DNA of 9,601 nt from F1-20-MAGs119 sp040401695 (GCA_040401695.1 JBBANY010000086.1:1-9601); one strand, 5' to 3'; counted from the stretch's first letter, positions 1-6,557 are shown. Translations and numbers: made by a program. Notes: a model not told the origin generated them from the letters alone.

Positions 1-1
1 T

Positions 2-1036
2 GCGGGCGTGCTGTGGGGGCGCATTGATACGTGGGTGATCGCATTCGACCAGGCACGACTGACCCACTTCGACCCGGGTGTGGGCGTTGGTGCGGCGGTC
101 GTTGCCGAACTGGTGCGCTCGGCCATCGTCTCGGGGAAGTTCGACACCCACATCCACTCGCGGGTCCCGGGGTTCTCGGTGTTGCCAGGTATTCCGGACG
201 AGGAATGCGGTCGCTACGCAGCGTTGCTGTCGCCGAAGTGGTCGCCGTTCACTGATGACGGCCCGTCGAACGGTTCTGCATGGACGTGCGTGGCACAAGC
301 GGTGTGGGCGGTGCGTTCGACGAGTTCGTTCGCCGACGCGGTGATCGCGGCGATCAATCTGGGTGGCGACACCGACACGGTGGCCGCGGTGACGGGTGCA
401 ATCGCCGGCGCGGTGTACGGCCTGCAGGGCATTCCCTCGCGCTGGGTGACTGCGGTCAACGGTTCGCTGCGTCGTCCGACGGGGGTTGTCGCCGAATACA
501 CCGCGATGGGTCTGCACGACCTGGCGCGTGCACTGCTGGGGCGCGGACCCGCGACGCGCACCGAACCCGAAGCCCCGCGTGGGCCAAAGGTGGTGGCGGC
601 GGCTCGTTCCGGTGCTGCGGTGCTGGCGGCGAACCTCGAGGGTGCGAACGAGTCGCCTGAAAACATGGCAGTGGTGTCGATGTGCATTGTCGACGACCGG
701 TTCACGGGTCGTGAGCATCGTCGCGAGGTGTACATGCGCGACGAAGAGGGTCCGTTGCAGAACCCGCTGCTGGGGTTCGCGGTGCGCGACGCGGTTCAGG
801 CCGTCGAGGCGTTCACTGCGTCGGGCCACGACGTGGTGGTGCACTGCCACGGTGGGCGTTCGCGCACCGGCCTGGTGCTGAAGGCGTGGTACATGTCGCA
901 CTTCGGCGCGTCGCACGCCGATGCACACGCGTGGCTGCACTCGTGCTGGCCGCTGTACCAGACATACAACGAAACGTTCTGGGACTTCCTGGAAAACGAA
1001 TGGACGACCGAGGTGTTCGGCACGGAGGGAAAGTGA
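2..1036 (+). CDS. ADP-ribosylglycohydrolase / dual-specificity phosphatase fusion (5' partial)
   Basis: The reading frame is open to the left edge, so the true start and the N-terminal part of the first domain lie outside the window. The first ~180 visible residues match the C-terminal part of the ADP-ribosylglycohydrolase (ARH/DraG) family: a LTHFDP segment followed by INLGGDTDTVAA and a Gly/Ala-rich helix. The GGDTDT aspartates (codons at 368 and 374) are Mg ligands in this family, which removes ADP-ribose from proteins or small molecules. After a ~50-residue Ala/Pro-rich linker comes a dual-specificity/tyrosine phosphatase domain with the signature HCHGGRSRTG (HCx5R; nucleophilic Cys codon at 845). 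The upstream Asp in YMRDEEGP is a candidate general acid. Both domains keep their visible catalytic residues. It overlaps the next gene by GTGA, so the two are probably co-translated. Cytoplasmic, as no signal or membrane segment is seen. The substrate is not deducible. Confidence 0.88.
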   Translation, partial: AGVLWGRIDTWVIAFDQARLTHFDPGVGVGAAVVAELVRSAIVSGKFDTHIHSRVPGFSVLPGIPDEECGRYAALLSPKWSPFTDDGPSNGSAWTCVAQAVWAVRSTSSFADAVIAAINLGGDTDTVAAVTGAIAGAVYGLQGIPSRWVTAVNGSLRRPTGVVAEYTAMGLHDLARALLGRGPATRTEPEAPRGPKVVAAARSGAAVLAANLEGANESPENMAVVSMCIVDDRFTGREHRREVYMRDEEGPLQNPLLGFAVRDAVQAVEAFTASGHDVVVHCHGGRSRTGLVLKAWYMSHFGASHADAHAWLHSCWPLYQTYNETFWDFLENEWTTEVFGTEGK

Positions 1037-2535
1037 AACCGATCGATTCGCGTGTGCTGGAGTTCGCCCGAAAGTGCCTTGCTCCGTTCGTGACGTTGAT
1101 TGGCGAAGCGGAGGGATCATCGGCCGACCCGTTCGCTTTCACGATGAAGGATTCGACCGTCGGATGCCGAGCACACGTCTATCGCCGCTTCAACGGCACG
1201 TACGTTCTCCGGATCGATGCGAAGTTGCCTGCAGGAGCGGCACATCCGAAGACGCAGAAGCATCTGTTGCAGATGACGCAGTGGATGCCCTTCTGTTCGT
1301 TGCGCGTCGATGATTCGGCGAGCGGCTATCCCGACGGCCAAACACACGTATTCCTCACCCATTCGATTCTCGTCGACTACGAACAGACCCCCGAGGCCCA
1401 CGAGTTCTTGATGTTGAACATCGAACAGGCGATCGGCAGCATCGACCACACCTGGGGTCGAGCCAACGATGTGATTGCAAGTGCCCGCAAAGACAGATCA
1501 GACGATGAATCGAACTCACCTGAGGTGAGCGCGGGCATCGATGACAACGAAGACGAAGATCCGGACGAAGAAGAAATCGACGAGGAGGACCACATGACGA
1601 CAATGACTTCAATCAGCGCGCGCAGGCCGGTGACGATTCCGGCTCGACCGATGACAACGGCCCAGGTGTTGGCCGAGCTCGACAAGCTGGTGGGCCTTGT
1701 CCCCGTGAAAGACGTGACGCGCAGTTTGGTTGCCCGTCAACGTTTGGAAAAGCTGCGCCAGGATGCCGGAATGAAGGCCGTGCTGCCGTCGCCACATCTG
1801 GTGTTCACCGGCAACCCCGGCACGGGCAAGACAACCGTCGCGCGTCTCATTGGCCAGCTGTACAAGTCGCTCGGCCTGCTGTCGCGCGGTCACCTGATCG
1901 AGGCGAATCGGTCGACCCTCGTCGCTGCATACGTGGGTCAAACTGCGTTGAAGACGCGACAGGTGTGCGAACAGGCAAAGGGCGGGGTGCTGTTCATCGA
2001 CGAGGCGTACTCGCTGATCAGCGAACACGGTTACGACTATGGCCGCGAAGCCGTGGAAGAGCTGTTGACCTTCATGGAGAACAACCGCGGCCAAATCGCC
2101 GTCGTCGTGGCGGGATATCCCGAGGAGATGAAGAAGTTCATGGACATGAACCCGGGCTTGAAGAGCCGTTTCGACGCGACGGTCGACTTTCCCGATTACT
2201 CGAACGACGAACTTGTCGAGATCTTCAACGTCATCGCCCTCGAGAACGACTACGACACGACGCGCATCCAGGCGCCGATCCGTCGGATCATCAGCCGTTT
2301 GCCCCGTGGGCGCGGGTTCGGCAACGGCCGCGAGATGCGCAAGTTGTTCGGCGAGATTCTCGACGTGCACGCACTGCGCGTGGGTCGCTTGGCCCGGCCG
2401 GGTTCACGACACCTGCGGGAACTGGCTCCGAACGACTGTCTGCCGAAGTTGAAGGCGACAGCCGGTGCGTGGCAGGCGCCCGACCCGTCGTTGGCTTTCG
2501 TCATCGACAACCGCGCGCGCGCCGGCTATCTGTGA
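1033..2535 (+). CDS. CbxX/CfqX-type AAA+ ATPase with YbjN-like N-terminal domain
   Basis: 500 residues. I chose the GTG at 1033 because it overlaps the preceding stop (GTGA) and has GGAGG 5-9 bases upstream; the frame is open further left, but that is antisense-like read-through inside the phosphatase. Residues ~1-160 resemble the YbjN/type III chaperone-like fold (inference from pattern only). Residues 170-186 are an almost purely acidic linker. From ~200 on is a CbxX/CfqX AAA+ domain: Walker A GNPGTGKT (K266), Walker B VLFIDEAYSL (D323, E324), sensor-1 region VVVAGYPEEM, arginine finger in GLKSRF (R379), and a sensor-2-like GNGREMRKLF. Family members remodel protein complexes: rubisco activases of the CbxX type and EccA of type VII secretion. 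No rubisco or ESX gene is in view, so the client is unknown. Coupling to an ADP-ribosylglycohydrolase/phosphatase suggests a shared regulatory task. The gene ends 4 bp from a convergent gene. Confidence 0.88.
   Translation: MKPIDSRVLEFARKCLAPFVTLIGEAEGSSADPFAFTMKDSTVGCRAHVYRRFNGTYVLRIDAKLPAGAAHPKTQKHLLQMTQWMPFCSLRVDDSASGYPDGQTHVFLTHSILVDYEQTPEAHEFLMLNIEQAIGSIDHTWGRANDVIASARKDRSDDESNSPEVSAGIDDNEDEDPDEEEIDEEDHMTTMTSISARRPVTIPARPMTTAQVLAELDKLVGLVPVKDVTRSLVARQRLEKLRQDAGMKAVLPSPHLVFTGNPGTGKTTVARLIGQLYKSLGLLSRGHLIEANRSTLVAAYVGQTALKTRQVCEQAKGGVLFIDEAYSLISEHGYDYGREAVEELLTFMENNRGQIAVVVAGYPEEMKKFMDMNPGLKSRFDATVDFPDYSNDELVEIFNVIALENDYDTTRIQAPIRRIISRLPRGRGFGNGREMRKLFGEILDVHALRVGRLARPGSRHLRELAPNDCLPKLKATAGAWQAPDPSLAFVIDNRARAGYL
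1582..1596 (+). promoter_or_regulatory. Possible internal ribosome-binding site and in-frame start in the AAA gene
   Basis: GAGGAGG (1582-1588) lies 5 bases before an ATG at 1594 that is in frame with the AAA protein (codon 188). Initiation there would give a 313-residue protein consisting of the AAA+ domain alone, which is about the usual length of free-standing CbxX proteins. The GAG codons used here contrast with the GAA codons used for most other Glu residues of the same acidic run. It may simply be the by-product of Glu-Glu codons. Confidence 0.4.
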
Positions 2536-2539
2536 TTTC

Positions 2540-2911
2540 TCAGCCGAAGGCCACGGCAAGCGCAATTGCCACACCGGCAGCAAGAACGGACGCCGCCAAT
2601 GAGGCAACCGCCGCCCAAATGGTTCCGCGATCAAATCGCGCAGCCGCCCTGAGCTTTTCGTCGACGCCATCGAGGATGGCGTGCTGAAGATCAACGAATC
2701 TCTGGTCCATCTGGGCAAAGCGCTGATCGATCTGGGCAAAGCGTTGATCGATCTGGGCAAAGCGTTGATCCATCTCGGCACGAAGCTTCACGATTTCAAT
2801 CTCGAGCCGCTCTCCGGTCGACAACATGTCCATCAGTGTTTGGGCCTCTCCGGTGCCGAACAAACTGTCGGCACGCGAGGCGAGTTTATTGCGCTCGTCA
2901 TAGGTAGTCAT
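2540..2911 (-). CDS. Small coiled-coil protein with C-terminal membrane anchor
   Basis: 123 residues from the ATG at 2911, preceded by a G-rich stretch that is only a weak ribosome-binding site. The N-terminal half is charged. Residues ~40-80 form a heptad coiled coil, with DQRFAQI/M repeated three times and a fourth variant DQRFVDL; Phe and Ile/Met/Leu sit at a and d positions. The last ~28 residues (WAAVASLAASVLAAGVAIAL...) are a single hydrophobic segment, so the protein is probably tail-anchored with the coiled coil in the cytoplasm. The layout is like that of small DUF1640-type membrane coiled-coil proteins. It resembles the protein encoded at 4964-5251 (see findings). It converges with the AAA gene (4-bp gap), with no terminator between. 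Function unknown. Confidence 0.75.
   Translation of the reverse strand: MTTYDERNKLASRADSLFGTGEAQTLMDMLSTGERLEIEIVKLRAEMDQRFAQIDQRFAQIDQRFAQMDQRFVDLQHAILDGVDEKLRAAARFDRGTIWAAVASLAASVLAAGVAIALAVAFG
2702..2785. repeat. 21-bp tandem repeat encoding coiled-coil heptads
   Basis: About four head-to-tail 21-bp units begin at 2702, 2723, 2744 and 2765. Units two and three differ by one base (C/T at the first position), unit one by a few, and the last is more diverged and partial. Twenty-one bases equal one heptad, so copy-number change lengthens the coiled coil of the - strand protein without breaking the frame. Confidence 0.85.
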
Positions 2912-2980
2912 GCCCCCATGTGTGCGCTGGTCGGTTCAAATCCGCCTGCTACACCCCTCTGCCATCCTGAAATCAGCGCC

Positions 2981-3472
2981 ATGACTGAACTCAACGTCTT
3001 CGAAGCCCTCGAGCGGGTCGGACTGTGGCTCGGTCGTCACCAGAACGTCACATCCGCAACATTTGATATCGCCGAGTCGCTGCGCAACCTCTGTTGCATC
3101 GATGGAATCCAGGTCTTGCCCCACGGCACCGACGACAGAACCTCGATTGCGGTCTTCAGAAACACGGGTGATGTCGGCGAATGGCTGTGGACGATGACGT
3201 TCTCGCCCGGACGTGCCAACCTGACCCTGCGCAGTTACACCTCACAGCCGGCTGGTCGAATGTTCCTCACAAGCCTGCTCTGCGAGGCCTACGCCATTCC
3301 TGATGCCGACGAACTGCTGCGGTGGTGGAGCATCACCTCTGATGGTCGCCCCCACACGATCTTGTCGCCACTCCCCGACAATCTCGATGACATTCGCGAA
3401 ATTTTGGGTCAACTCGAACGCGCAACGATCGAAGCTTCACAATCGGTCCACCCACAAGGTGGTCAAGGATGA
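2981..3472 (+). CDS. Hypothetical protein, 163 residues
   Basis: I do not recognise this protein. The ATG at 2981 was chosen because the frame further left runs antisense through the coiled-coil gene; no clear Shine-Dalgarno precedes it, so the start is uncertain, and an ATG at 2918 is possible. The sequence is soluble-looking, with mixed alpha/beta character: a Trp-rich middle (EWLWTMTFSPG) reads as beta strands, and the C-terminal segment LDDIREILGQLERATIEA is helical. Two adjacent Cys occur in LRNLCCIDG. The size and strand-helix pattern recall small immunity- or chaperone-like folds, but nothing supports a specific call. Its stop overlaps the start of the next gene (ATGA), so the two are likely one operon. 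Confidence 0.65.
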   Translation: MTELNVFEALERVGLWLGRHQNVTSATFDIAESLRNLCCIDGIQVLPHGTDDRTSIAVFRNTGDVGEWLWTMTFSPGRANLTLRSYTSQPAGRMFLTSLLCEAYAIPDADELLRWWSITSDGRPHTILSPLPDNLDDIREILGQLERATIEASQSVHPQGGQG

Positions 3473-3738
3473 ATCAACCGATCACCGAATGGTTCAACCA
3501 GGGCGCCCACTGTGCGCTGTGCGGACAGCCCTACGCCGAATGCGAGGGATACACGGCCGAGGGCTGGGCCATCGTCTCCTGTGGTGACTGTGGCGCCGTG
3601 TACACCGTTGCGCCGGAGTCCATCGGCCAGATGGCCGAAGATGACCTGCCCGTTGTCGAGTTCGACTACGGCACCGAAATCGACCGCGACGTGAACGTTC
3701 TCGACGATGCCCCGGAGGGCGACGGCTACAGCTGGTGA
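3469..3738 (+). CDS. Small zinc-ribbon-like protein, 89 residues
   Basis: The ATG at 3469 overlaps the stop of the preceding gene (ATGA), with AAGG just upstream. Two CxxC knuckles, CALC (15-18) and CGDC (38-41), are 19 residues apart, the spacing of a zinc ribbon; a further Cys is at 25. The C-terminal half is strongly acidic (EDDLPVVEFDYGTEIDRDVNVLDDAPEGDG), without lysine. Such small acidic zinc-ribbon proteins often bind other proteins, but no function can be given here. Coupling with the 163-residue protein suggests a shared job. No catalytic motif is seen. Confidence 0.7.
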   Translation: MNQPITEWFNQGAHCALCGQPYAECEGYTAEGWAIVSCGDCGAVYTVAPESIGQMAEDDLPVVEFDYGTEIDRDVNVLDDAPEGDGYSW

Positions 3739-3789
3739 CCCTGCCCTCCCTTTCCAACATCCGCCACACAGATGGGAGACAATGACACC

Positions 3790-4428
3790 GTGAAAGACCA
3801 ACCCCGCTGGCTCGCCAGCACCGACTTCGACACGGCGTTCTCGGTGGCACGCGAGTATCACGCCGACCAGACCCGCAAGACCGACGACACGCCGTACATC
3901 TCGCACCTCATGGCGGTGTCGGCGCTGGCCATCGAACATGGCGGCTCGCACGTTCAGGCCGCAGCAGCACTACTGCACGACGTCATCGAAGACACGCCGA
4001 TGACCCACGCACGCCTGACCGAATTGGTTGGGCCGGCCGTGGCCGACATCGTGCTCGAATGCACCGACGACACCGACCGCGGAGACGAGTCGCAGATGAC
4101 ACGCGAGCAACGACTTGCTGACTGGCGACGCCGCAAGGACGTGTACCTGGAACGTCTAGCCCACACACCCGACAACGCACCTTCGCTGCTCGTTGTCTTG
4201 GCCGACAAGGTGCAAAACAGCGAACAGTCGGCCCGCGACATTCAGCGGTGGCGCACCGCTGGCAAAGACGTCGCCGACTTCTGGGCCAACTTCAACGCTC
4301 CACGCGAAAGCCAACAGTGGTGGTATCGCAGCCTGCTCGAGGCACTCGAGGCGAAACCCTGGCCGCCCGCTGCCCTGCCGCTGCTCGAACGGTTCCGGGT
4401 CGCTGTCGGCGTCATTCAGGCGACATGA
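3790..4428 (+). CDS. Small HD-domain hydrolase, SpoT/MESH1-like (guanosine polyphosphate 3'-pyrophosphohydrolase family)
   Basis: This is a stand-alone HD hydrolase of the RelA/SpoT type, whose relatives cut the 3'-diphosphate from (p)ppGpp in a Mn-dependent reaction. Hallmarks in order: AREYHADQTRK, PYISHLMAV (metal-binding His), AALLHDVIEDT (HD pair and ED), and VVLADKVQN (last metal-ligand Asp). There is no synthetase, TGS or ACT domain, so it would be a small alarmone hydrolase of ~212 residues. A MESH1-like enzyme may also act on NADPH, so the substrate is inferred. Start: the GTG at 3790 has GGGAG 11 bases upstream; the in-frame ATG at 3772 lacks a ribosome-binding site and adds the rare codons GGA and AAT, so I prefer GTG, but both are possible. 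It sits 51 bp after the zinc-ribbon gene on the same strand and converges with the lipoprotein gene, 15 bp away. Confidence 0.82.
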   Translation: MKDQPRWLASTDFDTAFSVAREYHADQTRKTDDTPYISHLMAVSALAIEHGGSHVQAAAALLHDVIEDTPMTHARLTELVGPAVADIVLECTDDTDRGDESQMTREQRLADWRRRKDVYLERLAHTPDNAPSLLVVLADKVQNSEQSARDIQRWRTAGKDVADFWANFNAPRESQQWWYRSLLEALEAKPWPPAALPLLERFRVAVGVIQAT

Positions 4429-4443
4429 CCACCGACGACACGC

Positions 4444-4953
4444 TCACTTGGTGAGTTCGATGTCGCAGTTCTCGTCGATGTAGTTCTGGAAAGCCACCCC
4501 TGCCTTCAGGTACTTCTCGCCGGTGAATCGTTCATCGTTCGCGAAGCTCGGGTCTTCGGATGCCAGTTTCATCGAGAATGTGAACTGCTCCATGTAGTCG
4601 TATGCGGCCATCGCCGACTCGAACGTCGTCTCGGCATCATCCTTGATCTCCGGCGGAGCGAGGTCGCGCATTTGCTCTTGGAGTTCCTTGTAACGCTCCC
4701 AGAACGCACGAGTGTTCATTGGCGAATCTTCGGCCGCTTGATTCGACTCGTTTTCCAATGCATCGACAACCTCGGTGGCATAGATCTGCGCAACGCCGCA
4801 GAACGTCGCAGGTTCAGTCGTCGTGGTGGTCGCCGCCACGGAATCTGTCTGTGCGGTTGGTGTGGTTTGGCGCGTCGCGCCTTCCGCACATGCCGTCAGC
4901 GCCAGAAGCACGGTCACACCGCAGACTGTGACGAGTCGTTGAGCGGTTCTCAC
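4444..4953 (-). CDS. Predicted lipoprotein, 169 residues
   Basis: With the GTG at 4953 the protein begins with a compact signal peptide: Arg at 2 and 6, a hydrophobic core VCGVTVLLAL, then the lipobox LTAC with Cys22 as the lipidation site. A longer frame begins at a TTG (4986) inside the preceding gene and would give an untidy n-region, so GTG is preferred. After the lipobox a Thr-rich tether (~30 residues, with TTTTTEP) leads to an alpha-helical domain with many Asp/Glu (ALENESNQAAEDSP, ERYKELQEQMRDLAPP). One Cys near its start (TFCGV) and one near its end (DENCDI) may form a disulfide. Likely anchored on the outer face of the cytoplasmic membrane. Last gene of the - strand block, 10 bp behind the coiled-coil gene. 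No enzymatic motif; function unknown. Confidence 0.8.
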   Translation of the reverse strand: MRTAQRLVTVCGVTVLLALTACAEGATRQTTPTAQTDSVAATTTTTEPATFCGVAQIYATEVVDALENESNQAAEDSPMNTRAFWERYKELQEQMRDLAPPEIKDDAETTFESAMAAYDYMEQFTFSMKLASEDPSFANDERFTGEKYLKAGVAFQNYIDENCDIELTK

Positions 4954-4963
4954 CCGCCGCAGG

Positions 4964-5251
4964 CTACTTCTTGTAAAGGTTGACAACCGCGAAGGCGACG
5001 CCGGGTCCGGTCACCAAGAACCAGATCTTCATGTTCAGGAGCTGCTTGTCAAGATGCGCCATCATCATTTCGAACTTGTCGTCAATCTCGCGTCGCAGAG
5101 AGCCAAGTTCAGAGCGAAGATCTTCCTTCGTCACGAGAGCTTCTGTTCCCTCGAAGTTCAACGAATTCATGATCACCTCCGCGCTTTCTTTCCCGATGAC
5201 CGGCTCAAGGTCTGAGTAGAGCCTAGACCGCTTCGACATTTCAATTCCCAT
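4964..5251 (-). CDS. Small coiled-coil membrane-anchored protein, 95 residues
   Basis: The ATG at 5251 has AAGGGAGA just upstream, a good ribosome-binding site (a second ATG lies four codons in). Residues ~1-45 include SDLEPVIGKESAEVIMNSL and VTKEDLRSEL, ~45-70 form a short charged coiled coil (LRREIDDKFEMMMAHLDKQL), and ~72-92 are one membrane segment (IWFLVTGPGVAFAVVNLY) followed by KK. This is the layout of small DUF1640-like tail-anchored proteins. It looks related to the protein at 2540-2911. It sits 45 bp after the DEAD-box helicase and 10 bp before the lipoprotein gene, all on the - strand, so co-transcription is likely. Function unknown. Confidence 0.78.
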   Translation of the reverse strand: MGIEMSKRSRLYSDLEPVIGKESAEVIMNSLNFEGTEALVTKEDLRSELGSLRREIDDKFEMMMAHLDKQLLNMKIWFLVTGPGVAFAVVNLYKK

Positions 5252-5296
5252 GACTCTCCCTTTGATGTATCTCGCAGGGAATGTGTGCGCTGAGCG

Positions 5297-6472
5297 TCAG
5301 GCGTCGGGGAAGAACTTGCGCAGGTCTTTCAGGCGCGGGTCGTTCGAGAACACTTCGATCGGCGGCTGGATGTCGAGGCGCAGGCCGCGTTGGATGATGC
5401 GGCAGGTGGTGTGTTGGTTGTACTCGGCGAGGGTGACGGCCCAGCCGTCGCGACCGGCCCGGGCGGTGCGGCCCGAGCGGTGGAGATAGGCCTTCACGTC
5501 GATGGGCGGTTCGTAGTGCACGACCAGCGAAACGTCGTCGATGTCGATGCCTCGTGCGGCAACGTCGGTGGCGACGAGCACGTTGATCTGGTTCGCCTCG
5601 AAACGCTTGAGTGCCTTCTCGCGGGCCACTTGCGTGAGATCACCGTGAATGGCGGCAGCCTTCACATTGAGATCCTGGAGCGCGCGCTCGACGCGGTCGC
5701 ACTGGCGCTTGGTGTCGCAGAACACGACCGTCTGTCCGGCACCTGCAGCCATCGATGCGATGACCTTGTCCTTGTCGAGGCGGTGGATCGCAAGAAACAG
5801 GTGACGCATCGTGCCAACCGTTTCGGTGGCGGAGTCGACGGCAACCTCAATTGGCGACTTCAGGTAGCGGTTGACGAGATGGCCGACCTGGCCGTCGAGC
5901 GTCGCGGAGAAGAGCATGGTCTGGTGCTCGGCGGTGATGTGCCGCAGGATCCACTCGACCTGCGGGGTGAACCCCTCGTCGGCCATGCGGTCGGCTTCGT
6001 CGAGGGTGATCACGGTGATCTTGTCGAGGCCGACTTCGCCGGCCTTGATGAGGTCGATGAGACGCAGCGGCGTCGCCACGACGAGGTCGACACCTCGCTC
6101 GAGTTCGTCGATCTGCTTGTCGCGTGAGGCACCGCCGTAAACGGCGAGGACGCGCATGCCGCAGTGCTTGGCGATCGGGGCCAGCACCTCGGCCACCTGC
6201 AGGGCCAGCTCGCGGGTGGGTACGAGCACGAGGCCGTGGGGCTTGCGCGGGGCGGCATTGCGGTCGATGCGCGCCAAAGTCGGGATTCCAAAGGCGAGGG
6301 TCTTGCCGCTGCCGGTGCGGGCCCTGCCACAGACGTCATGCCCCTTCAGGGCAACGGGAATGGCTTCGGTCTGGATGGCGAAGGGTGCGCTGAACCCTGC
6401 GGCTGCGAGACCGGCATCGATGTCGTCGGGCACGCCAAGGTCGGCGAACGCGGTGGGGGTTGTGCTTGACAC
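5297..6472 (-). CDS. DEAD-box ATP-dependent RNA helicase
   Basis: 391 residues from a GTG at 6472; an upstream in-frame TAA and the lack of other starts fix it. All core motifs of superfamily 2 DEAD-box RNA helicases are present: F9 and Q34 of the Q motif, motif I ARTGSGKT (K57), Ia PTRELALQ (85-92), II DEAD (158-161), III SAT (189-191), V ARGIDI (306-311), VI HRSGRTAR (331-338). The enzyme unwinds short RNA duplexes using ATP; relatives act in ribosome assembly, mRNA decay and cold growth. Only ~50 residues follow motif VI, so there is no long basic RNA-binding tail; it is a minimal helicase. Motif Ib reads TPLR instead of the usual TPGR (134-137). First gene of a - strand block with a coiled-coil protein and a lipoprotein. 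A 24-bp palindrome 34 bp upstream may control it. Confidence 0.95.
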   Translation of the reverse strand: MSSTTPTAFADLGVPDDIDAGLAAAGFSAPFAIQTEAIPVALKGHDVCGRARTGSGKTLAFGIPTLARIDRNAAPRKPHGLVLVPTRELALQVAEVLAPIAKHCGMRVLAVYGGASRDKQIDELERGVDLVVATPLRLIDLIKAGEVGLDKITVITLDEADRMADEGFTPQVEWILRHITAEHQTMLFSATLDGQVGHLVNRYLKSPIEVAVDSATETVGTMRHLFLAIHRLDKDKVIASMAAGAGQTVVFCDTKRQCDRVERALQDLNVKAAAIHGDLTQVAREKALKRFEANQINVLVATDVAARGIDIDDVSLVVHYEPPIDVKAYLHRSGRTARAGRDGWAVTLAEYNQHTTCRIIQRGLRLDIQPPIEVFSNDPRLKDLRKFFPDA

Positions 6473-6505
6473 TTCGTCAAAGGCTAACGGCGCGGGGGCT
6501 CGAAA

Positions 6506-6529
6506 TACTGACTGACGACTCAGTTAGTA
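6506..6529. promoter_or_regulatory. 24-bp palindrome, candidate TetR-type operator
   Basis: Two 10-bp arms, TACTGACTGA and TCAGTTAGTA, are inverted repeats matching at 9 of 10 positions around a CGAC centre. The TGACTGA/TCAGT pattern resembles operators of TetR-family repressors. It lies in the divergent gap between the helicase gene and the hss unit, and its right end touches a candidate -35 box (6528). No regulator gene is within the window. Confidence 0.55.
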
Positions 6530-6557
6530 GACATTGCCGGCGGTGCGTCGTTATGGT
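6528..6557 (+). promoter_or_regulatory. Candidate promoter for the small-protein/hss unit
   Basis: TAGACA (6528-6533, five of six to the sigma-70-type -35) is 18 bp from TATGGT (6552-6557, four of six to the -10). Transcription would start near 6564, leaving about 90 bases of leader before the GTG at 6656. The -35 overlaps the palindrome, as expected for repression. This is consensus matching by eye only. Confidence 0.4.

Noticed and set aside
886..1032. Upstream extension of the AAA ATPase frame to an ATG at 886.
   Set aside because: It lies inside the phosphatase domain in another frame; the GTG at 1033 has the overlap and ribosome-binding site.
1609..2370. - strand open frame (253 codons) opposite the AAA ATPase.
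   Set aside because: Antisense to the Walker A/B-bearing frame; no independent start signal.
2702..2785. Short tandem repeats as a possible CRISPR array.
   Set aside because: Units are contiguous 21-mers without spacers and encode protein heptads in frame.
2926..2955. tRNA T-arm-like sequence (GTCGG-TTCAAAT-CCGCC followed by TGCTACA), suggesting a tRNA 3' end or attachment site.
   Set aside because: One mismatch in the T stem, no matching acceptor 5' strand, D-arm or anticodon arm upstream, and no integrase nearby. Probably chance.
3782..3793. Three-codon ORF (ATG ACA CCG TGA) just before the alarmone hydrolase as a coupling minigene.
   Set aside because: The ribosome-binding site would be only 3 bases away, and so short an ORF is expected by chance.
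5390..6127. Long + strand open frame (245 codons) opposite the helicase.
   Set aside because: It is exactly antisense to a gene with all DEAD-box motifs; such shadows are common at high GC, and it shows no family resemblance.
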